Source: Schistosoma haematobium (taxonomy: Eukaryota; Platyhelminthes; Trematoda; Strigeidida; Schistosomatidae). Taken from it: a DNA stretch of 64,000 bases. Positions 11,862 through 24,289 of the stretch are shown one piece after another. The notes beneath the pieces were generated by a model. That model saw only the letters and a list, made by a program, of their open reading frames with translations, searched no databases and was not told the origin of the DNA. The number at the start of each line of letters is the position of its first letter. Position 1 is the stretch's first letter. The position numbers and the translations under genes are program-made. The stretch lies in assembly GCF_000699445.3 (NCBI RefSeq), contig NC_067196.1, forward strand, positions 47,471,364-47,535,363, in the 5' to 3' direction.

Positions 11862-12314
11862 CATTTCCGTCAGAAGAACTATTTTTCATGCTTCTTCCAT
11901 TTTTATTTTAATTTAAAAAAAAAAAATTTTGTAATTTTGTTTCTATCGCTTTTGAGCCTTATAACTTCTCAACATTCATCTCTTGATTCTTACGTAACTA
12001 CTATCCTATTGACCATCCGGTAAAATTCTATTCCTTCTTTGTTTCTTATATTACACAACATAGCAACTTCTTGATTACTTTGAATATTAATAATCCTCTC
12101 TCTTCCAATTACTGAATGTTAATTTAAATGTCATTATGTAATTATTACGTAACGTATCCACTCTATGAGTATTATATTATTATTGTAAAACGTATATATA
12201 TTAGTGTAGAGCCATGATGAAAAACTAATTGAAAAGAAATTTCTTCGCTCAATTCGTTCCTTCTTTATTTACCAAATGGCAAAATGGGAATTTTCACTAT
12301 ATAAAAACTCTATT

Positions 12315-12620
12315 GTTAATTGTATTTATGAAACACAGAAACACGGCAAATAGCAGTGTAAATTTGGACAGGTTTAGCATTCGAAAAACGATTCTAGTTA
12401 TGAGTATCAACTTCAAATAAAACACGATTAATAAAGTGTTACAAACAGGTTGGCCATAATCTCGCGCATTTACTACCTTCAATTAGAAATGAGTTTTTCA
12501 GATTGATCTATTTTATCTACCCATTTTACATGAGTTTCTGAATTCAACTACACTAGTAATTTCAAGCTAGTTGTTTTCGAAAATGTAATTTAAAACACTT
12601 TTTCACCTTTCAAGTAGAGA
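12315..12620. other. Non-coding DNA
   Basis: Nothing recognised between the PLE insertion and the next repeat. Confidence 0.5.
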
Positions 12621-12795
12621 TGAATGGTGGTTGTCAGTGGAATTCAGGACTTGCGTGTCGTTCTACTTGGGGCTCGTCAGCCCGGAGTACTTACATCACA
12701 GGGTTGATGTTCGTTCAAGAACTCGAACTTAGTACCTTTCGCTTTGAACGCCATCATGTTATCCACTTAGCTAGTGAGTCATGATAGCCATTGGC
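12621..12795 (-). repeat. Hammerhead repeat family A, minus strand
   Basis: Read on the minus strand: a tRNA-like head, then CTGACGAG, stem II CCCCAAGTAG, then GACA where GAAA is required, and CTGAATTCCAC. The A14 substitution and mismatched stem II predict an inactive ribozyme. Confidence 0.72.
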
Positions 12796-12818
12796 TTGTG
12801 CAATGGGGTGAATTTTAA

Positions 12819-12821
<3 letters not shown>

Positions 12822-12873
<52 letters not shown>
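12822..12873. repeat. (TA)n microsatellite
   Basis: About 26 TA units, lying between two opposed family A fragments. Confidence 0.95.
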
Positions 12874-12876
<3 letters not shown>

Positions 12877-12885
12877 TTATTCATG

Positions 12886-12990
12886 TCTCAGAGTGAACAT
12901 ATACTCTGAGATGTAAGTGCATCCAGATGACGAGTTCGAAATAGGACGAGAAACACGTCCTGAACTCCACTCTGCTTAAGATGATTGTGA
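12886..12990 (+). repeat. Hammerhead repeat family A fragment, plus strand
   Basis: Carries the block between tRNA-like head and ribozyme (CTCTGAGATGTAAG), GCATCCAG, a broken core (ATGACGAG), AAATAGGACGAGAAAC and GTCCTGAACTCC. It faces away from the minus copy at 12,621-12,795. Confidence 0.68.
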
Positions 12991-13872
12991 CTTATTGGCA
13001 ATATTAAAATAATCCGTACAAGATCCATGTATTCCAAAACACATTGAACAATTCCATTCGTAAACATCAAACTGGAAGATCTAAACAACAAATAAAAATG
13101 AAGTAAACTTTTCTCAACTTATTTATTAGATGATATAAATAAAACAGTGGGTAAATTAATTTATGAATACTTCATTAAAACTAAGTCAATTATATTAAGT
13201 TTAAAATTATTCCTACACTTTTGTTGATAAAGTTATAGTAAATCATCTAAAATAATTTTGTTTTTGTTAACTATGCATAGACAATATCATAGTAATAGAC
13301 ATCAATCAATATACTTGTTTGGAAGTTTAGTTCACAGCATTTTCTCTTATTCAAATAGTTTATATAAAAACTTCTCAGTTCAGTTATTATCAAATTCTTA
13401 CACTTTTCTCTTGACCTTTTGTCTAATCTCTTTTTTGAAAAACGAAAAAAAGCTTATCCAACTTTATTCATAACATTCTATACAATTGCATGGTCAGTTC
13501 TTTTCTTTTTCTTTTTCTACTCTTCTCACATATTTCACATTTTACTGTTGACCAAAGTTTATCTAAATCATAACAGTATACTTGATTTTACTAGTGAAAA
13601 TACAATTGATTAATTCATAGTTTTGATGATATACATATTCTGTCCGTTCACTTTGTTTTTTAATCAATGAGAATGATTACATTTTAAGAAATAATATAGT
13701 TAAGATAAAACTTTAAAATGGATTACAATATAAACTTTCATTAAACTTAAAAAGAAAAGATGACGACCGGAAATTTGATAATGATTGAACTAACTAATCT
13801 ATCGGTTTATTATTACTAATTTAACTTAAACTCATTGAAGGATTAATTTCGTTTGAAGTTAAGGAGTTAGTC
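12991..13872. other. Non-coding DNA
   Basis: AT-rich. No gene recognised, and the open frames look like chance. Confidence 0.5.
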
Positions 13873-14289
13873 ATTCCCTTGTAAACACAACTGATTGATC
13901 ACTAGGTGGCGATCGACACTGCGGGCACTATATATTGAGATTAGATGGTGGTTGGAGGTAGTCGACAGGAAACCTAGACTGGTGGCCACATTGCAACATG
14001 ATCGATAGCATTCGATCTGCACTAATAAGGATTAGACACGCATGACATTGATCACCACCCAGTGATCAATCAATTGTGATTACATCTCAGTCCTACAGGA
14101 GGTTAGTCACGGCTCGGATAGCTCAGTGGTAACGTCTCTGACTGTGAAGCTGGGTGACACGAGATCGAATCCGCCAGGGAGCACCGTTTCCCTCAAGATT
14201 ACAGGTACACCTTCCTGACGAGTGCCAAGTAGCATGAAACCTGGGTTCAAGGTTTCCTGTCGACAACCACCATCTAATTCTCTTGTAAA
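13873..14289 (-). mobile_element. Hammerhead element family C insertion with 13-bp target duplication
   Basis: The flanks ATTCCCTTGTAAA (13,873-13,885) and ATTCTCTTGTAAA (14,277-14,289) differ at one base and look like a target-site duplication. Between them the element reads on the minus strand: an inverted 5' part (the tRNA-like head and hammerhead that are in plus sense at 14,110-14,276), then the direct 3' part ending in the family C terminus GATCAATCAGTTGTG. The inverted part meets the target at a short AT match. The same inverted-then-direct design is seen at 36,979-37,648. Confidence 0.75.
14209..14255 (+). ncRNA. Hammerhead ribozyme motif, family C, weakened
   Basis: The core CTGACGAG and GAAA are kept, with stem II TGC/GCA closed by G-T. 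Stem I has a mismatch next to the cleavage site (C opposite A), and the site reads TTC after a stem III with one extra base. Cleavage is probably weak or absent. Confidence 0.55.
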
Positions 14290-15119
14290 ATTTCATTTCA
14301 ACTTCTTTTATAATAAATAATATATTAACTTGAAATTCTGTTTTATTTCATATTCAGAAATATCAACATAAAATTATAATAATGAAAGTGGGCAAAGATA
14401 AGTTGGTAGAGTGTAAAGTACAATTAAATACAATCTGATGTAATACCGATTTAATAGTACAAAGTGATCATATTGATTGACACTAGTCGGTCAATTTAAT
14501 TGTATCAATTAGAACAACTAATATTTGATAAATAATAAGGTGACTATTATAACCTAATAAATTTATAAATGACACTATGTAATGAAGCATGACACTAAAA
14601 TTCAACTTAATTGAACAAAATAGTTAGTTGGCTAAATGGTATAATCAACTGATGAATTCGAAACAGTATTTTACCACTAATTAGATTACCACTATTAAAG
14701 TCGTACCTAAGTGTGTACAAGTTTAATTTCGTTATTACTGTGATAAAAACTAGACATTCTAAAAACAAGCTTACAGTTACTGAGATCTATCGCTAATTGA
14801 CATGAAAAAAGTGCAATCAGGTATCGTATTTTTATAGGAAGAAAACTACATGCTGGGAAATATTCAATGAAGTACTTTTCACATGTTTCACATTAGTAAG
14901 CTAAATAGTATAAACCAAAAAATATATATATTTATGTACTTCACAATAGTCCATTGTTAAATCCTAAAATTCTTAAACCAGTCATTTATTTGTCGATGAT
15001 GAGATTTATAAATCTACATAAAATTCCATATTCTGTCTATATATTTCATCCAGCTGAACCGGAAGTCTACAAAAAGCGAAAAACTAATTCCGTGTACTAT
15101 ATAAACGACGTAATAACAT
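14290..15119. other. Non-coding DNA
   Basis: AT-rich. Nothing recognised. Confidence 0.5.
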
Positions 15120-16481
15120 CAAAATCCTGATACCACTAACTAACAACAGGTCCCCAGAATTACAAAATCTACTCAAAGAAGAAGAAACTACTATGAAGGA
15201 CAATTAGAAAGGGATAAATGATGCACTAATTTCAACATGTCATGGGGTGCCAGACCGCAACAAACATCACCACCACACGGAATGAAACTCTATGATACCC
15301 TGGACAAGATTGAAGAAAGGAAGAACAAGAAAAATGCAATCAACAGCAGTCGAACATGAACGAAGAAAATCAAGATACAAGTTGAACATACTGAATCAAA
15401 CGAGCAAATGAAGAAGAGTATTACAGCTGACAAGCAGAAACACGTTGAAGACCTGGCAATGACAAAGGAAACAGCTGTAACAGAAGGAAATATCAAATAA
15501 CTATACGACAGAACTAAGAATCCAGCTGGAAATCACAGTAAACCAGATAGACCACACAAGCACAAATATAGCAACACAATCACTGAGATTCAAGAACAGA
15601 CAAACAGGTGCAAACAACACCTTCAAAAACTCCCGAATACACTAGCCTCACTGAACACACCACAAATCGTTGCTGCACACACAAACACACACACACATCC
15701 CTGCCGATGTCACTCCACAAACAATCGAACAAATCAGCATTATCATCACACAAGTCAAGAGTAGGAAAGTAGAAACACCTGACAATATACCAACTGAAGC
15801 ATTAAACTCAAACACAGAGGACACTGCAGACATGCTTCACATCCTATTCCGATAGATTTAAGAAGACGAACTAATGTCGACAGACTGGAAACAACGATAT
15901 CTCATCAAGATTCCAAAGAAACCAGATCTCAACAAATGTCATAACTACACAAGCATCACACTACTATCAAACGACTACCACAAAACGTTTTCAACTGAAT
16001 GTTGCTGAACTGGATGAAAAATTCAGTAAACTACTAACTGCGAGATCAGCAGACCGGATTCCATAGAAATCGGTCGAGCACAGACCAGATCGCGAAATGA
16101 CGCACCATTTATGAACAATCGATTGAATGGAATTCAACACCATACATCAACTCCCCTGACTATGAGAAAGCATTTGACAGTGTGGATAGGAGAACATCAT
16201 GGAAACTTCGTCGACACTATGATGTGAGTATATGAGAACATCGTCAACATCATACAGAATTCATAGGACTGACTACACTGCAAAGTGTTGTATGGAGAAC
16301 AGCTGACAGATACATTGTAGGTGGTGATCGGAGTGAGACGAGGCTGTTTACTCTCCCTCTTTCTCTTTCTTTTGGTGATTGACTGGATTATGATGACGTT
16401 GACATGTGAGGGGAATCATGGAACACAATATACAGCTTGCATACAGTTACATGATTCGAACTTTGCAGATGATCTGGCCCT
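15120..16481 (+). pseudogene. RTE retrotransposon fragment, degenerate
   Basis: Aligns with the RT ORF of the 2.8-5.9 kb element from the linker (LLKEEETTM near 15,165) to the catalytic box (FADDLA at about 16,460), where it stops abruptly after GATCTGGCCC. Many stops and shifts are present. From about 15,500 to 16,480 it is nearly identical, in opposite orientation, to 22,667-23,648, including the CA-rich stretch and the damaged TYDYEKAFD region. Upstream of 15,500 the two copies diverge clearly. It has no 3' tail, so this copy is 3'-truncated, unlike ordinary RTE insertions. Confidence 0.85.
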
Positions 16482-16959
16482 TTAAAATTCAAAATTGTTA
16501 TTTCGTGAAATAATATAATTCTGCCTTTTCAAATTCTGTGTTCTAAATGTAGCATCTAAGTTATATTTGTAATTATTACTGAGAAGTTGCAGAGAGATGA
16601 GTTCTCTCTATATAGTGTTTCGTGATAAAAATGCGTCGTTAGATGCCTTTCTAAATTTTACAAACGTTTGCCCTCCGTTTGTCTTGATAAGTTTAACCTC
16701 GTGTGTTAATATATTGTAGGAAATTGAAACGATGAACATTCGTACTATGTTCTACATTGGTTATGACTGAGTGACCTTAAATTATCAACTCCAATAAGTC
16801 ACTAAATTGGTAGAACGATAAAAATTGTAAGTCCAAATTAAAACAATCTCCACAACCCCTAAACTGATAAAAAATATCAGTAAAAGAATTTCATCTTGAA
16901 ATTTTGTTTGTTATATTTAAGAAATTTGTTTAGTAATACGAGAAATTGTACATTTCCCA
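16482..16959. other. Non-coding DNA
   Basis: No gene or repeat recognised. Confidence 0.5.
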
Positions 16960-17420
16960 ACACGGTTTAGCTTCACTGCTTACAACTTCTCACTAGACCT
17001 CCGAAAATTTCCTCTTGAAGCTAGCTACTAGCGAGCACATGATAACCATCACTATGGGCTTGTGAAGATTGTCATGAACAGTGGTGACAAATCGTGTAGG
17101 GTGTGACGAAGGTACCTATCGAAGACAATCGAGGATGGTCGCTTAATATCATGGATTGGTTAAAGTTAGACACCAACACCATTGGATGCCGGCTCAGTGG
17201 TCTAGAAGTTAAGCGTTAGCATGAGAGATCGAAGATCCTTGGTTCGATTCCAACGTGAGGGATCGTGGGTGCTCACTATTGAGGAGTTCGATAATAGGAT
17301 GAATCGGTCTTCTAACTGTTCCACATATTCGATGATTGTCTAGTTTAGATCGGTTCATTATTTCAATGAAATTCAACAATTCAACTGAAATTCATAGTAT
17401 CTTCGTTAAAATAAATTAAT
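16960..17420 (+). repeat. Hammerhead repeat family B, with inverted 5' piece
   Basis: The first 100 nt or so (CTCACTAGACCTCCG to GGGCTTGTGAAG) are in minus sense and include the B tail-to-head junction. From about 17,060 it is in plus sense: AAGACAATCGAGGATGG, ATGGATTGGTTAAAGTTAGA, box A at 17,191 (GGCTCAGTGG), box B at 17,241-17,251 (GGTTCGATTCC), a degraded hammerhead (TTGAGGAG, GATGAATCGG) and the tail. Confidence 0.7.
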
Positions 17421-19849
17421 TGAAAAAATAATCAACGAAATTTTTATTACTTCCTTACACTATAAAGTACTGTGAACTACCAATAAAGAAATAATTTAAA
17501 AAATCAGGTTTAAAAACTCTTCGATAAAGGTTAATCAGATATGTTCCAAAGTAGAATATACTAATAACGTTTTTTTTTCTCCATATTTCTATTATCATTG
17601 TCCTGAGTTGTATACTCGTTTTTCTCACATTTTTTTTCTCTAATAAGACAGATGACCTCAAATTACATTGATGTTCATTATAATCTTTAGATAATCTTAC
17701 GATTTAAATAATAATAATAAAATAAACAAACAAACAATGTAATTGTTTCTTTCAAAATTAACATAAATGAGATAAATAAGTGTGTATTTTATTAATTCAT
17801 TAAAAGTATACAATTATTTATAGGATTCATTATTCAATAAGTCATTTCCAATATGATTAAAGTAAAATGTATTGAAAGAATTTTGACTGTATTCATTTTG
17901 ACTCTAACCTTTATGGAATAGCTAATCAACAATTGGAGCGATCTTATTTATATTAAAATCTATGATTTTTAAATTGTATTTGTAAAAGGGATTGTAATGA
18001 CTGAAATGCCAATATTCGGTTTGAATGCAGAATTAATGAACCAAAATTTATTTGATTAAACCAGACTATGTTCTTTTGTATGACGTACGAAGCGTTTTTG
18101 AGTTACTTGTATTAAATTATAATAAAACATAAACTCTGTACTCAATTCAGGAAACAGAACAAATTATATCGAAAAAACAATACAAAATACCTCAAACAGT
18201 ACAGCCTATGCTATACGGTCAAGGGTTTCTCTAATACAAATTAGCGTGCTAAACAACAAAAGAAACAGTTAATACAAAAGAGTTCAATACCTGAGAATCA
18301 ATAAAAATATTCCTAACAAGATGGGATCAGATATCTATGTGCAGAGGTTCCATAAATCTTTCCAAACAGACAGTTAAAGGTTAATAGTCACACGCTGAAC
18401 CACGCCACGACATTGAACCTAGTCAAACACGACCTTATTGTCAATAGTCTGGCAATATGCAATAGAAAATTAGATAACAAAAGATAAGTGTTTGATCAAA
18501 ATCACATAATAAAAACTCAGACGAGGAAGACTGAAGAACACAAAGTGTGGTGAAAAGAAATCTGAACAAAGGTTAAAATACATGACAGGGAGAAGAAACA
18601 AATAAATGTCCAAGAAAAATGCTGTGAAGGGATTTTCACTGTTTTCTTCCCGTTACAGGGGCTTTTAGCTGATGTAGGAGGTGATTCATCCGTTCCTCAA
18701 TGTTCAGTAAGTATTCCATATCTAGAATTTTCTGCCATTTTTTCCTTTCATTTGTTAGGTAAGTGCTTCATTATTAAAGTGTAAATCCTGCTGAAGATTT
18801 TATTTCAAGCCCAAACTTTCCACTATATTTGTGCTTTTCATCATCCAGGTTAGAATGCTCTAAACTAATATTTTCATATCAAACAAATGTGTTTGAAATG
18901 GTATCTTCAGTGGGAATTACACATCTTTATGTAACACTCATTTAGTAAATGAACAGAAAAATCCACGAAAATCCTGGATACCGTACACTTGCTGAAGATT
19001 TAAGAATGAATGGATAACTTCAAACTTAACAAATTAAACTTCGAACACTTGGATCATGTAACTAGTAATATATTATTAAACAGTAAATGATAATCAGTCA
19101 ACAAAATACTGTTAATAAGTAGGCGACAATTGGCCTTAGATTATATTATTGAATAAAATGTACAACTCGACATTTATCTGTCAATTTATCTGACGTGAAT
19201 AAGTCATTCTAACTACCACACGTTCTCTTTAGATCAAGATTTCTTCTATCTAGATAACTTCAGGATCTCTCATGAGAATCACTTTGTATTGCAACTCAGT
19301 GGTAATGACGGAGAACAAACTTTTGACAGTCAACATGAAAGAATGTATACTAACGAAAGAAAAGTAAGGCGGTAAATAAGAGAAATATGTTGTGATCAAG
19401 CGGATGGCTCAAATACTTAGACCAATTATCAAAAAAAACATGGATCATTGTAAATCGATAAAATAAAAAATTAACTTAAACTATTGGTGACAAAATAAAT
19501 CCATTTTTTCAAGACCTTGGTGTATTGATTTTTTATGAGATATTATTGTTCCCATTCATTTATATATTTACTCTTTGGTGTTTATTATTCCTCATCTGTA
19601 CTTTGTTTTGGTCAGTGTAAACTTTTCATTAATAACTTAGTATGAAAATTTCCTATTGAAACATGCTGCAATTGATTTGTATATACCTTAATGAATAGCA
19701 GTTGATTTATATATCGGTCGACAAGGAAAATTAAGGCCATCTGTCTGCAGAACCATTAAAATTAATGCCAGATATTCTTTGGTATTGCTCAAATTAGTTC
19801 TAATATTACCAACGGTGAGTGATAATTATACAGTAATTTTAATAGCTGA
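17421..19849. other. Non-coding DNA
   Basis: Mostly AT-rich. About 18,060-18,670 is less AT-rich than its surroundings, but I cannot assign it to a gene or an element. No convincing open frame. Confidence 0.5.
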
Positions 19850-20205
19850 ATTCATAGGCCGATCTAAGCTAAACCACCATTAAAAACCTGAAAGCACTGG
19901 ACGGCCATTTAGTACTAGTATAGGATTCCTCAGCAATGAGCGTCCACGATCCAGGACGTTCGGTCTCGCGTGCGAATGCATAATCTCTATCCATTAAGCC
20001 GGCATCCAAGGGTGTTAATGTCTTACTTCCATCGATCCATGAATGGCTGCGCAACCATTCACCAATTGTCTGAGGTAGATATCTGTCTCTGTTTGAAACA
20101 GACTGGACTCCACTGTTCACGGCTTCTTACTAGAACCCCACGAAACGATCTTGTAGCCAGTCACCAGTTAGCACTATTGAAATTAATACAATCTCAACAA
20201 ACTCC
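19850..20205 (-). repeat. Hammerhead repeat family B, minus strand
   Basis: Read on the minus strand: the ACTGGTGAC head region, tRNA-like block with GAACGTCC and GGATCG, then CATTG, CTGAGGAATCC, TACTAAATGGCCGTC and CAGTGC, then the tail. GAAA has become TAAA, so the ribozyme is dead. Stem III and stem I (CATTG/CAGTG) are still recognisable. Confidence 0.72.
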
Positions 20206-21080
20206 ATTCTGATCATAATTATACGGTAATCAGACTAATATATCAAACTATGTTACAAATTAATATTAGCGGAATGAAGTTAAATAATAAAATGTAAATA
20301 CGATTAAAAAAATCACTTTTACTCAGTTTATGTTATTAGTATTCTATTTAGACATGAAATTGCATCTATTTTACATGTAATAATACTCCTACATATTCAA
20401 TGAATTATTACAATCAAGTTTCCTTACTTTTTAGTTTTAGTTTTAACCGTACTCAACAGTTTTATTGAAAAGAAATCATCATTTATATAAGTATAAATAC
20501 TTCAATAGATTAGAAATATATCTAAATGTAATGTAAAATGCGTAGAAGACTAATAAAATTCTAGGAAGGAAGATTCCCTTCAAAAAAAAATACGATGAAT
20601 ATGCAGTAACTATTCTACGGTATGTATCTAGTTAAAAAGGAAAGAAGAAATTAAATTTATAAACATTGTCTATAAACTTGTAATCAGTAAAATCTATTCC
20701 ATCACACTAAGTAATAAACACAACTACAAACATTACTTTTGTATAGTTAAAAGTGGATTTTTAGAAGACTTCAAATTTTGTTCCATACACTAAAATTAAC
20801 GGAGGTTAAATAGGCCAAAAGAAGTATAAATCAATAGTAATTAATGAAAATAAGTGATAATAAAGTGAGAGAAAAATTTAAATACGAATATTCAGTCAAG
20901 TATTCATTTAAGATTATAAAGTATCGAATTGTTATCATGTAATGATATTCAATTCCTGACTAGCGAAGTATCTTGATGTATTTTTAAACCTCACTTAAAA
21001 GTTCATCCTTCGGGATGGGAATATCATTGGTGAAAAAGTGTAATAGGCATCCATTGAATTATAATTATGTAGGTTACCAG
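20206..21080. other. Non-coding DNA
   Basis: AT-rich. Nothing recognised. Confidence 0.5.
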
Positions 21081-21735
21081 TCGAATCACACTTGACGGAG
21101 AAGATTTGGAAGATGTAAAAATCTTTACATATTTGGGCAGCATCATTGATGAACACGGTGGATCTGATGCAGACGTAAAGGCACGGATCGGAAAAGCAAG
21201 AGCAACATATCTACAATTGAAGAACATCTGAAACTCAAAACAACTGTCAACCAACACCAAGCTCAGAATTTCCAATAAAAATATCAAGACAGTCCTACTG
21301 TATGGGGAGGATACCTGGAGAACTATGAAAGCCATCATCCAGAAGATACAGGTGTTTATGAACAGTTGTCTACGCAAAATACTTCCGATCCGTTGGTCAG
21401 ACACTATGAGCAACAACCTACTATGGGAGACAACAAACCAGATCCCAGTGGAGGAAGAAATCAGGAAAAAGTGGTGGAAATGGATAAGACACACATTGAG
21501 GAAAACATTCAACTGCATCACAAGGCAAGCCATCACTTGGAATCCTAGAGGCCAATGGAGGGGAGGAAGACCAAAGAACACATTACGCCGAGAAATGGAG
21601 ATAGACATGAGAAAAATGAACAAGAATTGGATAGGACTAGAAAGGAAGGCCCAGGACAGGTTGAGTGTGTTGGAGAATGCATTTCAGCGGCCTATGCTGC
21701 ACTGGGAGTAACAGGCGTAAGTAAGTAAGCAAGTT
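21081..21735 (+). pseudogene. RTE retrotransposon 3' fragment
   Basis: The carboxy end of the RTE RT ORF, starting at the LDGEDLEDV block and ending with the typical GTAAG tail (about 21,716-21,732). It contains an in-frame TGA (tryptophan position, about 21,230) before the open part 21,325-21,711, which encodes 128 residues with WIRHTLRK and [10 protein letters not shown]. That open part is identical to the one at 31,482-31,868 on the other strand, and the TGA is shared too. The 5' truncation point is 21,081, where identity with the 32.1-kb copy stops. Confidence 0.88.
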
Positions 21736-22439
21736 GCAATGTTAATAACCAATCAGGTTTTTTAGACATTGACTTTATTATTTAATAAATCATATTTTTA
21801 TAATGGAAATCTATAAGCTATACCCTTGGACTAATTAAAATAATGAGTAGTTTGTATTAATTCGGCTGAGAAATAATGTACATCGCAGGGTTGTTTTATT
21901 CTAACTTAATTCCTTAGTCACTTGTTTTTGTAGAGAGAACTGGGCAAATGTATCATATCATTAAAATGGATCAAATACTATGTTATATTTACAGTGAACA
22001 TTTAATTGAATAATCAAAATCAATAAACGTGGTAAAATTCATCTTACAAGTATTCGTAGTATCGGATCAAAATAATAAATTTTTCCACGTTAATATCAAC
22101 GTATTATTTATGACTTATCGATTATACTGGAATAATTGATAATCAGATCACTAAAAGTATGATTTTAAACAAATAATCATGATGTTTATCATGATCAGGA
22201 CCGTTGAACAGAATAATAAATGATTATAGTAAAATTTTAAAAAACGGTGGAGATTAAATAAATCGGCTTATGTTGTATAACACTGAAAATGACTGTTTCC
22301 AATCTATTTTTGAGCCTGATTTATATTTAAAGTTCAAATTTCGATCAATATCGTCGCCCGTTTATTCACTAAATCGATAACATCTTATTAGCGGTGTATG
22401 TACTTTAATCATAAAGATTACTTTACAGCCAACAGACCG
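21736..22439. other. Non-coding DNA
   Basis: AT-rich. Nothing recognised. Confidence 0.5.
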
Positions 22440-23850
22440 TCACGCATAACCAGTTGACCAAATGTTTACTGAATAAAATCTACTAGTATTCAGATTTACT
22501 GGCTTAAAATTTTTTTGAGCAAGCATACTCTTGATTGGGTTGGTGTTCACTGAGCTGTAATCCAGGATCTTCATTTTTTCCTTGTACATGTTGAGATCTA
22601 CTGCCGTAGAAGATGCTGCTAAACTGTCGGTCTTCACCTTCATTTATTCGTGCATATGGGATAGAAGGGCCAGATCATCTGCAAAGTTCGAATCATGTAA
22701 CTGTATGCAAGCTGTATATTGTGTTCCATGATTCCCCTCACATGTCAACGTCATCATAATCCAGTCAATCACCAAAAGAAAGAGAAAGAGGGAGAGTAAA
22801 CAGCCTCGTCTCACTCCGATCACCACCTACAATGTATCTGTCAGCTGTTCTCCATACAACACTTTGCAGTGTAGTCAGTCCTATGAATTCTGTATGATGT
22901 TGACGATGTTCTCATATACTCACATCATAGTGTCGACGAAGTTTCCATGATGTTCTCCTATCCACACTGTCAAATGCTTTCTCATAGTCAGGGGAGTTGA
23001 TGTATGGTGTTGAATTCCATTCAATCGATTGTTCATAAATGGTGCGTCATTTCGCGATCTGGTCTGTGCTCGACCGATTTCTATGGAATCCGGTCTGCTG
23101 ATCTCGCAGTTAGTAGTTTACTGAATTTTTCATCCAGTTCAGCAACATTCAGTTGAAAACGTTTTGTGGTAGTCGTTTGATAGTAGTGTGATGCTTGTGT
23201 AGTTATGACATTTGTTGAGATCTGGTTTCTTTGGAATCTTGATGAGATATCGTTGTTTCCAGTCTGTCGACATTAGTTCGTCTTCTTAAATCTATCGGAA
23301 TAGGATGTGAAGCATGTCTGCAGTGTCCTCTGTGTTTGAGTTTAATGCTTCAGTTGGTATATTGTCAGGTGTTTCTACTTTCCTACTCTTGACTTGTGTG
23401 ATGATAATGCTGATTTGTTCGATTGTTTGTGGAGTGACATCGGCAGGGATGTGTGTGTGTGTGTTTGTGTGTGCAGCAACGATTTGTGGTGTGTTCAGTG
23501 AGGGTAGTGTATTCGGGAGTTTTTGAAGGTGTTGTTTGCACCTGTTTGTCTGTTCTTGAGTCTCAGTGATTGTGTTGCTATATTTGTGCTTGTGTGGTCT
23601 ATCTGGTTTACTGTGATTTCCAGCTGGATTCTTAGTTCTGTCGTATAGCTGTTAGATATTTCCCTCTGTTGCATCTGTTTCCTCTGTTTTCCACGTATTT
23701 CCGCTTGCCGGCTCTAATGCTCCTCTTCACTCGTTTGTTTGTCTCTGTGTCAGGCCAGGTCCTTTTTTGAGCACTTCCTCACGATTGACTGCAGCCTCTC
23801 ATAAAACTAATCTTTATAGTGTTTATTGCCATCGTTGATGGGCTACAGAA
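22440..23850 (-). pseudogene. RTE fragment with internal deletion
   Basis: Read on the minus strand it starts in the endonuclease ([17 protein letters not shown], about 23,830-23,760). It then jumps directly to the region before RT (TNKRVKRSIRAGKRKYV, about 23,745-23,695), so several hundred bases are missing. It runs through a decayed RT to [10 protein letters not shown] and a remnant of the following linker before homology fades around 22,530. It has no 3' tail. The part 22,667-23,648 is the near-identical inverted partner of 15,501-16,480. Confidence 0.82.
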
Positions 23851-24289
23851 AGATTTATGCTAGCCACTCCTTCAAGTGATATATAGATTTTTAATGCTCT
23901 TTTCTTCATTGATCATACTAGCATGCACGAATTGTTAACGTGTAAGATTATCTTGTTTGCAACAAAATATGGCTGCTTTTTATAATTGTGAAAAGTTCTG
24001 TTTACATACTGCTTTACATTATTGAAAAAAACTCGATTTATTTTGATGAAAGGATGAGGACAAGACTGCAGTCAACAGATTTTTACGCGCCAGAAATAGA
24101 TCAGAAACAACTTACGAAATGAAATGCGTTATGTTTTACGTACTTATCTATTGAACATTCAGAACTGAGTATATTGAACTAGACAGGACTTTACACAGAC
24201 TATTCAATCACTTAATAGAAGCATAAAATTTGAAACTTCACTGGATTAAAGTGTTTCAGCTGACAAGAATGACTAACCGTACTAGGGCA
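23851..24289. other. Non-coding DNA
   Basis: Nothing recognised. Confidence 0.45.

Larger units (their letters stand above)
10688..12314. mobile_element. Palindromic Penelope-like element (PLE) insertion with 12-bp target duplication
   Basis: Two nearly identical copies of a PLE 3' portion lie head to head. The left arm is 10,697-11,450 (minus sense) and the right arm 11,522-12,277 (plus sense), around a loop of about 71 nt. Over about 755 bp I see only a 3-nt indel near 10,740 and a 1-nt indel in an A/T run beside the loop. AAAAACTCTATT occurs at 10,688-10,699 and again at 12,303-12,314, consistent with a target-site duplication around the whole unit. The loop belongs to the right copy and encodes PLE sequence. 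AATTAAATGT is repeated at both loop ends, a likely junction microhomology. No hammerhead is seen in its 3' region. Confidence 0.85.

Noticed and set aside
10697..12277. Palindrome as a foldback DNA transposon
   Set aside because: The arms encode the PLE carboxy end, the flanking duplication is 12 bp, and no transposase-type termini are present.
14110..14190. Possible tRNA gene in family C
   Set aside because: Boxes are present, but the same segment recurs twice at 37 kb as part of the element, and no cloverleaf forms.
18060..18670. Possible unannotated element in less AT-rich sequence
   Set aside because: No coding block, terminal repeat or second copy in the window could be found to support it.
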